Of a DNA stretch of 64,000 bases, positions 11,671-24,100 are shown in pieces; positions within the stretch are counted from its first letter, which is position 1; each line of letters begins with the position of its first letter. The DNA lies in the NCBI RefSeq assembly GCF_001949145.1, contig NW_019091650.1, positions 1 through 64,000 on the forward strand, read 5' to 3'. The translations under genes and the position numbers were made by a program. The notes under the pieces were generated by a model. That model saw nothing but the letters and a program-made list of their open reading frames with translations, had not been told where the DNA came from and ran no database searches. The DNA comes from Acanthaster planci. Its lineage: Eukaryota; Echinodermata; Asteroidea; Valvatida; Acanthasteridae.

Positions 11671-14562
11671 CTGTGAGAATCACAAAAAGTGTAAGTAGGC
11701 CAAAATTTAACAAACGTTAAGTACAAATTTGAGCAACAGCTGCCGATTTTACCACACTTTTGGCAGTTCTAAATTGCAGGTTGTCTGTGGCTGTTAACCA
11801 TTTTGGTAAAAATGTTGAAAACTTTAGCGGTTGCAGAAAAGTTATACTACGAACTATAAAAGAACTCTTTTTAAAAGTGTTTATCGTTCTCAGTCCAATG
11901 GCTTAAGAATTCCGTCGAGTTTATAGTCGAGTTTCGTTTCTCATCTTTATGGTTTCTGTTCCTGTTAGGGGGGAGAGCTAGCTGCTTAGCAAGATTTATA
12001 AAGAAAGCAGGAGAGGGTCCATGAAAATCTTCAGCAATTCACGATGTGAATTTGACTTGGGAAAATGTTTTGCGCAACTTTGTACTCTTCTTCAAAATTA
12101 CAAAATGACCTGATATCTCTTTTCTGGTTACTCCAATGAACAGTGCGCTTTACAAACATTTAAAATCGTCCATTTTTTCTGACAGTTGAGGGCGCTTTTG
12201 CTGAAATGTAATTACAGGAACTCGAAAATTTCCTCAGTGAAAATGTATGCTGACTGGCCTACAGGTCATGAACTGAAAGAACAACAAATCACTAAATTAA
12301 CCAAATTTACAGTATCAAAGTATATCCAAAGTTTGGGCAAATTTAGTGCCGAAATAGCTGTATACCGAAGTGTCTACCTGGAATATCACCACGCTTATAA
12401 TATAAAAATTAGCATTATCACCAAAATGAAAAAGAAATTTAAAGATGCATAAGATTAATTGATAATCAGATTAAATAGAACCAAAGGAGTGAAAAATTAC
12501 ATTGCCTTGGCCCTTTAAATCCGAGCATAATTTCTCGTAAAGATCGCGTAAGATTTTTAAAAATACGAAAGTGTGACCGCGCCTGACTTGGACACGTTCC
12601 TTCAAACCCAAGTGCATAGTTGTCTTAACTTATTATAAAGCTTCGTGAGACAGAATTCTTCTTCCTAACCGTCAAAGTGAAACTCTGCAGTGACGAATGG
12701 TTTGACCTGTAGTATACTTCATTTTTACTATGCTGACCGCTGTTTTGGGGCTAGCGTAACCCGACATCCTCGTCTGCCCAGCTGTTATCTTTGCTACTCT
12801 TGTCTTCCACACCCCTTGTCACTGACAGTCGGTCCCCACACAAATATTTGCCGAAAACCGTGATCATCATGTTGATTTTTCGCTCCCCGTGGGTGACCTG
12901 GCTAAGCCCGGGGGTCAATCCCACCAAACAAGCAGACAATAAATTTCCAGTGATGGATTTCCTATCTTTTTCCCCCCCACAAAACCACCCTTTCGCGATT
13001 TCATTTTCGAAGTTTCTGCAAAACCTCTGTGACGGTGATGTGTTTTTTATTTGGATTCGCAGGAAATTTCTAAACATCAGGTCGTTTCGATCGTCCGAGA
13101 CCTGCTGGGTAAAGAAAGAATAATACTGAAATGAACAGGCACCCGCAGTTGATGGATGCAAAGTACATATTGACACAGGCACCAAACCATTCACAGAAAG
13201 TTACCGATTCTCGCAGTGCCGAAATTGAGTTCTATTGATTTCACTCACAAAATGCCAATGCCCTTCTTTCCTTCTGGTGTGCCGAAAAACATCCCCTAAA
13301 CAAGGAAGGTAAACAGAAGCTGTAACGAAATCTTTGGAAACACTCTCTATTTTGTCTGGCGCGTTCTTTTTTTTCCACCCGTAAAAGTTATTTAGCTTAC
13401 GGATGGTCAACTCGGGTTACCGTCTCCGGATCCCGTACGTGACTCGAATAATCGAGCTGCAATTGATACTTAATAAGCTTCATAATAACGTCCAAATCCC
13501 CCTCCTGTGGTCCTGACGAGCTGGCTGTCAAACAACACCACAGAATGAAGTTCAGAACAAAACTGCAGCGCATTCCCCNACAAAATGCAAACCTCATGAG
13601 AAGATGCAAACCGTCATCTTAGCCCTCCTCAGGGAGCAATTACTCCTCGAGCTTTGCAGCCATCCCAGAGAGAAATTGACTGCACGGGTGTTTGCTTGCG
13701 GCACAGGAGAAAGAGAGCACCCTTTGCCCCTCAAATCGACTACAGAAAAACCGCTTCAATCGCCATTGTTCGTTGCCCTTTTCTATCCCCACTATCCGCC
13801 ATAGTTCGCCCAGGTGTGCTTAGCTCATGTTGAGTCGCTGCATCTCCCATCCCTCACGTCCCGACACAGCCGGCCCATAGGTAATTTGGCTTTCTTTGCT
13901 AATCCAGCCCGGGATGTCCCATCACATAACCGGAGGCGGGCTGGAGATTGATTTTGTTTCCGTTTTTTTTCCCCCGTACCATCTGACAGGTATGACCTGA
14001 CAAAAGCTCTTTAATAGTTGTCCGTGTGTGTGGATTTTCTGGCGCTGACAGTGTGAAGATGCAATTATGATGTCAATCAAGAATGAGTGGTGCGTTCGTG
14101 AGATCTTTAAACCACACCAGGTCCCAATCCATTGCTCAACCTCACTAAAACCCTTGGTAGATCAATCAATTGACAAACATATGCTGCTGTCGCAAAATCA
14201 ATGTTAGCTGCTCTAATTGTTAAAGACCTGGGCTATTTGATCAACAACGCGCACTAGATCTGTTTATTAAAGACATCAAAAACTCAATTATAGCTCGAGG
14301 AAGGTAAAAAAAAATTAAATAAACTGATTCGGGGAAAAAAAAACTTTGAGGAATGATTGGTCAGGAGTTCATGATAAAACAAAATGAAACTTTTAACTGG
14401 CGGAAACTGTTACAATTAGCGCCTTATTTGGAAACAAAGCTTTAAGATAAATCATTTCGACCCTGTCAGAAATAAGCAAAGGCAAAGGAGCAGTTAAGAA
14501 TAAGTTGTCAAAGTAACCAGCCGATAACTGTCTCTCTACCGCAACTGCACGGCCCACGGACT
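11671..14562. other. Non-coding stretch without a recognisable gene
   Basis: Overlapping antisense frames at 12751-13194 (147 codons, minus) and 12791-13123 (110 codons, plus) cancel each other as evidence; neither shows a domain. One undetermined base lies at 13579. Confidence 0.6.
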
Positions 14563-14579
14563 AAATAACCGGTGTGTCG
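14563..14579. repeat. Left target-site duplication of the LINE
   Basis: The 17 bases AAATAACCGGTGTGTCG recur exactly at 15255-15271, directly after the A-rich tail of the LINE fragment. The length and position are typical of target-primed reverse transcription. The leading As could belong partly to the tail, leaving at least 14 unambiguous bases. Confidence 0.85.
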
Positions 14580-15254
14580 GTGATTCATACGCGTAATTTT
14601 AAATGTACAATTGAAACCAGATTAGGAGCTTTTTATTTCAAGATGTTTCATGGTGCTATTAACTTTATTTTGAAACTTCGAAGAAAAAATTCTCCTAACT
14701 GCTTTTTGTAATAAATGTCCCGAAACTTCGATTCATTTTTTTTATGAGTGTGATCATGTTTCACCCATCTTGTAAGACCTCATGTCTTTGAGCAATCAAA
14801 ATCTCCAAGATCCTATTCAGTTTGAGAAATTTTATATCCTTTTTTGGTGTTCACCATAATAAAATTTTGACCTATGTTTTTCTTTGTACTAAGTTTTATT
14901 CATATACATGTAAATTCAAGACTATAATTCCTTCCTTTTTGAGATTAAGATTAATTTTTACAAAAATCAATATGATAAAGAATATAAGATTGCTATGAAA
15001 AATCAAACCCTTAGTCTTCATTATAAAAATGGAGATTTCAATTCTAATTCTGTAAACCCTATGCAATTATTTCAAATGTACATGTACATGTATAGTGTAC
15101 ATCTTTCTACATCGCTTCACGCCCCCCTCTTCTATGATACTTTCTAATTATCTCCTGTTTTTCCAGTTTCCTTAATTTTGTATGATTCGTGCTTTTGCTT
15201 TCTGATGTATGTTTGTTTTGTGTTTTTCTGATCAATAAAGCATAGAATGAAAAA
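14580..15254 (+). mobile_element. 5'-truncated LINE 3' end, non-LTR retrotransposon pseudogene
   Basis: The segment is the C-terminal part of a LINE reverse-transcriptase ORF plus its 3'UTR. Frame 14610-14708 reads LGAFYFKMFHGAINFIL, the typical region after the RT domain. Frame 14707-14773 continues with a Cys-x2-Cys-x5-His-x4-Cys zinc knuckle (CNKCPETSIHFFYEC), as at LINE ORF2 C-termini. Frame 14938-15060 contains YDKEYKIAMKNQTLSLHYKN, the family's far C-terminus. Frameshifts and stops separate the pieces, so it is dead. The tail has AATAAA at 15234 and an A-rich end. Flanking duplications (14563-14579 and 15255-15271) define the insertion. The architecture resembles L1/Tx1-type elements; the clade is inference. 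Confidence 0.8.
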
Positions 15255-15271
15255 AAATAACCGGTGTGTCG
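15255..15271. repeat. Right target-site duplication of the LINE
   Basis: This is an exact copy of 14563-14579 immediately following the poly-A-like tail. Together they show that the DNA from 14580 to 15254 was inserted as one unit. Confidence 0.85.
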
Positions 15272-15284
15272 ACTTCCCGGCCAA

Positions 15285-15650
15285 TATGGACCAGCCAAAT
15301 GATCTCATCCCCAAACGACCTTCCAAGCCAACCAATCAGCCAACCGATCAACCAAGCAACTGACAACCGACCGTTACCAACCAGCGGCGTAACTATACGG
15401 GGTGGCGTGGAGTGGGGTGGAGTGGGTATACTTTCCCACACCTTCACCTTTCCAACCCCCTGCCGCGGAGGTGCGCACCCCAGGTGCACCCTGCCCTCAT
15501 CTAAGTTTTGCATTATGTACACAGTACACATTCTGCACTTCATCGTGGCTTTCTGTGCCTCTGAAAATTTATGTATTTATTTATGTATTGACCATCCAGC
15601 AAACTGACCAATCGACCAAACCGACCACAGGAAAACTGACCACGGACCGC
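15285..15650. repeat. Degenerate CCAA/GACC-rich simple repeat
   Basis: At 15290-15375 the plus strand is made of variants of ACCAA, CCAATCA and CCGACC, and the pattern resumes at 15600-15650 (GACCAATCGACCAAACCGACC). Between them lies non-repetitive DNA starting CAGCGGCGTAACTATACGGG. Reading frames here are by-products of the simple repeat. Confidence 0.45.
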
Positions 15651-16952
15651 GTGGTGGCAGTCGTCCGTTCTTCTTTTTCTTCAAAAAAGAGAGTGAACAG
15701 GCTTGTCGCGATAGCAAGCATTGTCATCGTGAGGGCAATTCATTATATCGAATGTCATCTTCAGCAAGCATGGACAAAAATGAACTTTAAAAACCCGATA
15801 CTGCACTGCAGCATTAATAACAGACGGCCAGCTTCAGAAGACTAACTTCCTGTTATCACAAACAATTATCGCATGCAATAAAGTATCATCGGACCACCCT
15901 TCGGACAGGCCCGGTGTAACAACACGGGGCCTAAGATCATTCGCAGCAACAAATTTACGGGCCAATATTCGAGAGTGCCTCGCTCCCGCTGTGCCGCTGC
16001 GGACTCTCTTTCACCGGGTCCCACTGCCGAAAATGTTTAACAGTGTCCACGGTTACATGTAACAACTTTTAGAGAGAAGCCGGGGACAAAGAAATGAGCT
16101 GGGAAGCCTCTTGCCGGGATTGGAATTGGACTGGCAAGGAGGTTTGCTCAAAATGAGCCTGTTTTTTTTTCTACTCACGGAGTTCATTGTGGTGGGGGTA
16201 ACAAGGTGAAATGGCTCTTTGATTGGAGTTTTATTGCGCACTGTCAGGGTCTTTCCGAGTCCCATGATTCGGCCTCACGACACCCTTGCCCACCTGTCAG
16301 AAACGGTTCGCTGTGATTCCTCGGGTTTCTAAGGAAACCACGCCGTCACAAATTTCTAGAAAAGATGTCAACACTTCAGGTTTGCGAGGTGCATTATCGA
16401 TCTGACCCAGATCCATATCGGTACTCTTCACTTTTTGTGGCATTTCTTTGATATCAGTTGTTTTGCTTGGTCCCCTTCTAAGACCGTTCTACCTTCTCTC
16501 CCTGTTTCAACAACTAAAGGGCTTAACATCCTCGAGGTTTCTTTCGAAATAGTTACCTGGTTGCTGGTTAATTCATCCAGTAAAGAAATTTCTATCCAGT
16601 GGCATCAAAATTTGCAACCAAGTTGCAAATCCACGACACAATAGTTTACTTTACACCTTTAATTATCTTATTCTCAGGGCAGTTTCACACTTCGCCCTGG
16701 AGATGTTGCTACCAAATTAGTAACTTATTTTGCCACTCTTTTGGTACACTGTTCGGATCCACAACCCTTTTCTTCAGGGGCAGTTGATGACCAATCCTTG
16801 TCTCAAAATATTTATATTTATCATGAAGGAAGCGCAAAGTGCTGTCGGTAGGTTATCGCTACAGGCAAGGGTCAGCTTTTTCCTGCGCCCGCGCCTGCGA
16901 GCAGAAGTGTATGGGCCGCAGGTTACTAACTAAATAAAAAATCTAAGAATTA
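15651..16952. other. Non-coding stretch without a recognisable gene
   Basis: Only short frames are present. No repeat family was identified between the simple repeat and the SINE. Confidence 0.55.
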
Positions 16953-17207
16953 ATTGTTAGATTTTTTGCCCCGCCCGACGTGTATCTTATATAACACTGT
17001 TTACTCAGTGTTTGCCCCCAAAGGCTTGTGAAAAAAATCACAAGCGTGTTCGGGTGGGACTCGAACCCATGACTTTTTGCTTACTAGTGCAGACGTCTGA
17101 ACCACTCGATCGCCGAGCTCGGCTGGCTGGTTCGAAGGAGATGTAGCAGTGGGTACTTCGAACAACTATTTCCAAGGATGCCTTTGTGCCGGGGAGATGT
17201 GAATGAA
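16953..17207 (-). mobile_element. tRNA-derived SINE, copy 1
   Basis: On the minus strand, 17119-17050 reads like a tRNA gene, with A box GATCGAGTGG and B box GGGTTCGAGTCCC, the RNA polymerase III internal promoter. The arms around the anticodon loop resemble tRNA-Ser but the fold is imperfect. The same tRNA-like part plus matching flanks (CACAAGC, ACTATTT, GGGGAGATGT) recurs at 51694-51958, so this is a SINE and not a functional tRNA. A partial head of a second unit follows at 17208-17262, repeating TTAGATTTT and GACGTGTAT. Confidence 0.65.
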
Positions 17208-17262
17208 TTATTAGATTTTGTTTTTGCCCTGCCTGACGTGTATTATCACCCTGTTTCCTCTA
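17208..17262 (-). repeat. Partial tandem SINE unit
   Basis: This stretch (TTAGATTTTGTTTTTGCCC, CTGACGTGTAT, CCCTGTTTC) repeats 16953-17005 with scattered differences. It suggests that the SINE was part of a head-to-tail pair or that the target was duplicated around it. Confidence 0.45.
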
Positions 17263-17841
17263 ACAATCGATGAACGTTGCGTGTTCAACTTCACGATGTG
17301 TGGAAATGCTTTCTTGTGTTGTACATGTATCTGGANGAGAAGAACCGGGGAATTACTCGACGTTTCCAACAGTGTACTCTGTCCGTCTTCAGGAGACTGG
17401 AATTAAACGATTTAAAATCGACTTCGTTATTCCTCAGGGGTGCCTTGGAGAATATGTGCATCACATTTAAGTGTAGTGCTTTCAGCACAAGTGGTGTTTA
17501 TCCGGTGACGTAAATTTATGCCGGAAATTAGGAGAGGGGGAATTGTGGGGAAATGACTTGCCGACCGTGGAAATTTGAAAAAGAAAGGGGGGTACACCAT
17601 TTCACATTGTATATGGGCGATGCTCATGATCCAGATGTATATCTGTACTTAATCTGAATCTTATGTCACAACACAATGACTGTGTTTGATTGTTAGCCCT
17701 TTTTGTAGTGCTTTTGAATACATTTTGGTTGTTGGGAAGCGCGAAAAATTCTTCACAATCCGCTTTGTTTTTTCTTACAACAGAAAAGTGGGGGATGATT
17801 GAATAGCTATCTTCCCCTCAAAAACTGTGTGTGCGGGCATG

Positions 17842-18126
17842 GCATACAAAGTGTGGACCTCTGCACAAAAGAAGTCCACATAATGTTGGGTATAATGGCG
17901 TTGTGTGGACTTGCACACGTCCACACAATGTTTTCCCCTCTCTGAAAAGCAGTTTGAGCAGCATGTTGGGGTCAAGGTTATCCGTGGCAAAACGAAGAGG
18001 AACAGTCCAGGAAATCATCGTCAAAAATCCAGCTCGAAGGAGTTATCCTTGTTGGAGAAAAAGGAGCATTTTCCTCAAGTTTCCTTAACCACAGGAGAAC
18101 AAAGGAATGTCCACACTTTGTATATG
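17842..18126. repeat. Cluster of TGTGGAC/GTCCACA motifs with inverted ends
   Basis: ATACAAAGTGTGGAC near 17846 has its inverse GTCCACACTTTGTAT near 18109. Between them are further GTCCACA and TGTGGAC words in both orientations (about 17874, 17912, 17928). The whole could be an eroded repeat with terminal inverted repeats. It has no gene content. Confidence 0.4.
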
Positions 18127-21100
18127 AAATAGGTATGTGTGTGTGGTGGGGGGGGTGTACCCCCATCTCCCACTATATATGCTCATGTGTTTGTCTGTCT
18201 ATGATAACTAGCTTTGGTAACTGCATTGATGATCAGGAGGCTTTTTACATCTGTTGATTTTCTGTTCATTCGGTTATATCGCGAGTGCTCCATTTCGCTC
18301 TTCGAGAGTTGATTCGACCGAGAGGTTTTTCTGTAAATGAAGGCCGCATCAAGGACGATGGAAAGGTGTCCCTTGATATTTTGATAACTCTGTCTGCAAA
18401 AGGGAATCTTGCGATTGCTCTCAGCAAGGCCGTTTGTGCCCTGGGGCCGTCTTGTTTACACGGAAAGAAAAGGACAACAAAAGACTACACAAGTTCCCCG
18501 CCACATTTTCATTCTCCGCGCGCGAAAACATCTGCTGATCGAACTCACCCGATATAAAGTAAAACGACGAAAGCAGTTTCTATCAATTCAAACTTCCTGA
18601 GCTGTGCTGGCGTGCGTGCGCCCGGCCACCTGAAACTCTCGACTCACTTCACCGGGGCATGTCTCTCTCATCTCCGGGGCCGTTGTTGCGTGGCACTCGC
18701 GCATGGCACAGACAAATCCCCCGATCGTTATAGGTCATCGCTGAGGCCACAATTTCCACCGGGGAATTGACGGAATTAATCACAGGAAATCAAGCTTGTT
18801 TGGGACATTTTTTGTGTCCGAATGTCACCCATTCTCCCGTCGGTTTTCATAACCAACACAGACGGGTTTGCTCACAAACCGGACAATACGCGTTGCCCGT
18901 CTCTACTCCAGCCCTCCGCGTGCATACAGGCTGCTCTCGAGTCGGCACACGCGGGTCAAAAGTACTTTCCCGCTATGGATCGCCAGATGAGTCAAATGTT
19001 GGTTTTCCGATGGCGGTTGGAAATCAAATATTGGTGTGAATTGAAAACCAACAAAAGGCTGCTGATTTAACCTATCCACGGTACGTGCTTCAGGGGCAGA
19101 ATCATACACACGATAGTACAACCAAATATAAATACGACGTAGAAAGAATCGCGGGTTGTGTCTTCAGCAGAGGCATAGCACTTTCACGCAGAGCCTAAGC
19201 AAAGATTCTACCATGTTTATTCAACCAGTCGTAAGTCCGTTCGAAAATGCAGCAACAACATTTTTCACACAATAGTCTGATTTTAAAACGCAGGGTACTC
19301 CTGCGGGCTAAGCCTAATCCTTATAAGTTTAATTTCAGGCTAAAAAATCCCAGGCTATCGACCAACATTTTACAAATAGTAGGCCACTTGTGTCATTCAA
19401 AAATATTGAAATTCTTCTAGCAAGTTTTCCCTATGAAGACGAGTGCCCATTTACAGTCATTTATTACTGATGGAAACTGACGAACGAAAGCCACACGAAT
19501 CTAATTTTTGTTTACATCACGACATTTTATCAAAGCCATTATCCATCTTTGCCAACAACTATATATCTCTTTCAAGTATAGCGAAGCCACACTACTGTAC
19601 CACCCAGAACTATCCCATTCATACTTGTATCCGATCCTATCCTCGTGGGACGAATGAGTGCTTCGTCATCAGCAAGCCCGTCGAAACTCCCAAATTACCC
19701 GTCTATATCTGCTTGGAAGCCCGCCATTCATCCATTCATTGGTATTTATTTAGGCAGGTGAAAACCAATTACCAGTTTCACACGTTGCCCAATTGTTGGG
19801 CTGTTCTCTTTTGTAAATAAGGCTGGCCCAGGGTGACACCTCCAGAGTAAGGAAGAGTGACAATCTCATCGATCAGGTCAAAAAAGAAGGGGGAAAAAGT
19901 TGAACAACAGGCGAGAATTGGTCTTAGCTGAACAGTCGAAATCCCGTCTGAGCCAAATAGACCAGATCAGACGGCTCTTTCTGGTGATGGCTAAAACCTT
20001 CACCGAGACATCGTGAACTGTCGTTACTCGTATAATGCAAACCTTGAATCCATTGCTCCAGTGTGTTAGTGTTGACTTTTAAATTAGTTAAATTTAGCAG
20101 CACTGTTGATAAAAGAATACTGCCGACAAGTGAAGGAGCAATTGTAGGCCAGTGGATTCGCTGCAGTGTTCACACCCAACATCTGTGCAACCGGCTTTGC
20201 TTATCAAGGTACCAAGAAGTCTGCTTTTATCCATGCAGGTTACGCGTGTCTTGCGCTTCGAGACCGTAGGATGCAAAATATGTCAGCCTGGCTCGTTTGC
20301 AGGGAAAAAAAATCAGACCAAATAAAATCGGCTAATACCCACCCACACCCAACCCCCCCCCACAAATTTGGTTAGTATTTCTTAGCACACAGCATAAAAA
20401 TTTAGACCGACGCAAAAATTTAACAATCACAGAACAGTAGTCGGAAATCACTAATCCCAAAACTTCTTCGTGATTCGGGAATTAAATTTCCCCTCCTTCA
20501 TTCTCATTGTTGTCGAGCGCTGTAATTTACACAAGTGGATATAAGGAAAACTTCATTGTTTGGATTTCCAAAAAAGGGGTCATTCGTATTGTCATTGTTC
20601 CCCAAACCGCACGCACACGTGTTCAAGCCAGCCGGCGGGCGCGGGCACCGGCGAGGGGTTATGCTTTGTTTGTCCCGATACCTTGTCCCCCCCCCCCCAC
20701 CAAAAAAAACTGACTCTTACACTGGATGTGTCGATCACCAGAAGTTATTGGGGTCATGTTTGTGAATACTTCGCTCCCGGTTGGAAGGCAGAATAAGGCA
20801 AAGAGTAAATGTAATTAGACGCATATTCTACGCCTGATAGGCTGGAGTAAGGAGACAGTGCAAGGCGGCACCTTGTACAGAGCAAAGCTATTACGCTATG
20901 CCGAAAGTTTGACTTCGTGTTCCGGGCTTCTAAAACGTGCTGAGGGCTCGTCAAGACGGGCAGGAGAAGGGTGTTATACAATGATATTTTGCATAGCGAC
21001 TCACCTGTGCATTAGCCTAAATAAACTCATCCAATTCCAAAACATAAAAAGTTGCACATTTGCTAATGTGTTATTACAATTTTTGCCTGATACATGACAG

Positions 21101-24100
21101 CATAGGCCTTCAGCACAACAAAGGCGAGTTTCTTTGATTGGGCTAACTGTTGTCCTTCCTTTGAGGCTTTACGCAGGCTAATCTTTCCAAATAATTCTAA
21201 TAAAGGGCTCTTTCACACTCACTTTTACAACTCGAAACTTTTACTGACACATTGTTAACGCTGTCACACTTCGAGGCTTTTGCCAAACTTGGTAGAGTCT
21301 ATAGCAAAATTACATCACTTTTTGTATTAGCCTCCGGCGGAGATGGTTTATGACGATTCAAATATTTTGTCGACAAAAGTATGGGATTCCGCAACTTGCT
21401 AAAACTACTCATTACTTCGTGATATTATATAGAGTAAAAGCTCCATTTGCTCTGACGTAGAATTTTATATGTGTACTAAAAAATGACGTTAGACGACATC
21501 CTGTATATGAATGATTGATCGAGGGAAAAAGTTAAACCACTTGAAGCTGCTGGACACAACTCATTAAGATAACACCTGGGCCATTTGACAGCCTTCGATT
21601 TTAGAACTAATCTCACCTAAGAACAACATCCGCCAAAGATGCTTCATTAATTTGTTGTCCAAAGGTGTTAGTCAAAGATAACGCCGGGTGGGACGTGCCG
21701 GGGAGCCGGTCATATCACTTTACTGTCGCTATAGACCGAATAGCATGGATCGATGCACGAGTGTTAAAACGAACGCCTTCAGGAAGATCAGCCTACAGTG
21801 ACACAACAAATCGCTTGGGATAATTATAATCGATTTCACTGCTCGTCGTTTGTGGATTTAGCCAGCCACTTGGCCTGTCTATCATGTAACTACTCCCGTT
21901 CCGACCATGCACTTCCAGGAAGGATTAAAATGACCTCAGCTAATATTTAGGATGCTACCCTCAGTTGATAAAAAACGGATTTGGGGCAAGATAGGTAAGT
22001 GTAGCAGGGATGGAGTGGCGCTCCAATGACCGAAGCCGGTTTTAGGCATCATTTATTCAAATGTTTAACCCAGGCAAATTTTCCAGAAACGGGATAACTT
22101 TATGCATCCAAGAGGCTCTTCTTGCTGGGAATGAAATAGTATAGGTACAAGGAAATAAAGTTGGCAAAATATTAAAGGGCCCAAAACTGTGGTCTAAAGT
22201 TGTTAAGTCTTCCGTCTTTAGTCTGGTCGAGTTTTCTGGATTTTTTATAAATATGTAACTATGCAGACAACTGCTGCAATGAATTTGGATCCACTGCCTA
22301 AAAGATAAGTTGGCCACTTAATTGGTTCTTACATAATTCATTCTAATTTACATACAACGATTAAAGCCTAGCTTTGTACGCAAACTAGTGAATATTAATA
22401 ACATCGGTGTAATTCATGATGCTACATGGAATATTCCATTCTTCCTAATTTAAGAAGAATGTAAATCATTCTCGATTAGTTTTAGGCCTATACTACGCTT
22501 GAAAGTCATCAATTAACAAATCCCAGCATGACCTGAAAAAATCCTGAATAAAAGCCTTTGACCGTGGAACAGTTTACTTCGGCATGTTTGTCGTCAAAAC
22601 AGAACCTATTTAACTTTTAAGATGCAGCCGTGTCGTTAAAAAGAACAATGTCATGACACGTGATCGTTGATACCAATCCGATGACTTGGATTGATTTAGG
22701 CGTCCGATTCAACATGGCGTAGCTCGATGAGAATACACGGGCTTTAAAGGCCGGTTCAAATACCTGGCGCGCAAGCGAATACAGTCACGAAATTATGACG
22801 CTAGTTCAAATATTCCACATGAGGTTTCAGCTCCAGCGAATCGTGCGGTGAATGTTCTGTGACGTCGTATATGTTTCGCTTTTGCGATTGCCAGAAGTAT
22901 GAGCAGGTCTTTGTATTTTGAATTGTCTCATTGTGCTGGGACGATAAATGAATTCGCGGTGACGAAAGCCGAAAAGGCCTAGATTTCACGAGCATTTAAC
23001 AAAATGCAGACAAAAGATAACATCAGGATCATTGCAATGATATTAAAGTCATTAAGGGGACTTTTGTATATGTATTTGTTTCACGTTCGTGCGCACTTTC
23101 TTTTCGCCCTCGCCGCTGAGAAAAAGCAAACAACACCGCAACACCTGCAACAGGGAACCAGTGATTATTGCTGGCAGTCGCCTTGTCTCAACACAATTTA
23201 ATCGATATCATTAATGTCTTCCTCACCTGCAACCCGGCCGAAACATCCCCATAAACCACCGCCTATAAAAAAGGGACGGAAAAACAACACCCGACACTGG
23301 AAGCCGTAACAACTTCTCCGCGCATAACAAACAGTATCGTTAAAGTCCAATCGTTGGGTTTCCATTGGGCATAAAAGTTGTCGTGAAGAAAATCATACGC
23401 CGAATCGTTGAGTGCGATCGGGCGAGTTCTCCGGGTTTTTTTTCGGGATATGGATCTTGACGTGTGCTTCTGTAAACATGCGGCTTGCTGCCCTAGTTGA
23501 TATCACCCATGAAACACCTCGTAAATTTGCCTCTTTTAGTGTCAGAGCTGGAAAAAAAAAGTGAAACTATTCCAATCTCGGCAAACATTCGCCAAAAAGG
23601 ACTTCTAATTTACTCACCACGCCTCTGGGGTGTCGAAGAAGTAACGTCATCCCGCGAAATTTCTTAATGACGTTTTGTATGATCACAAACGGAAATACTC
23701 ACCCGAGGTTTCGAAATAGCAAGGCTGACTTGCGGTGGGGGGGAGGCCTGGACAGCTCCGAAGGTTTATACACCAGCAACATTCGCCTGGATTCTTTCAT
23801 CAACGCGCCCTCACCAACAGACCACACATCCCGCAGGAGCGGTATAACGCTAGGGGTTTTTTATGGTCACTGTTATTCCAAGTCGAGGGGGATGTTTCCC
23901 TCCCAAATCTCCGGCAGGGACCCTCTGATGTTGCCGACCCTATTCCCGTAAAAATGCCTGCCAGGCTATCCCGGCGACTAAATGATCCGTGTTTGTACAT
24001 ATTAATTGTCCTGTAAAACCACTTGGATCGTGCTTTCTAATCGCTGACCGTTGAAAGTGCCCCGAGCCGGCAAAATATTGTTTGCTCAGTGATATTTTTA

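Noticed and set aside
12751-13194. 147-codon minus frame as a gene
   Set aside because: A 110-codon frame lies antisense over the same bases and neither has family features.
13579-13579. Undetermined base n here and another at 17336
   Set aside because: Single ambiguous calls in the sequence, not biology. They only slightly affect short frames crossing them.
17050-17119. Functional tRNA gene on the minus strand
   Set aside because: A and B boxes are present, but the anticodon arm is irregular and the flanks are repeated at another locus, which fits a SINE better.
18757-18776. GGGGAATTGACGGAATTAAT, similar to a conserved 18S rRNA core
   Set aside because: Only about 13 bases agree and neither flank continues as rRNA. 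A similar inverse word at 4870 shows that such matches occur by chance.
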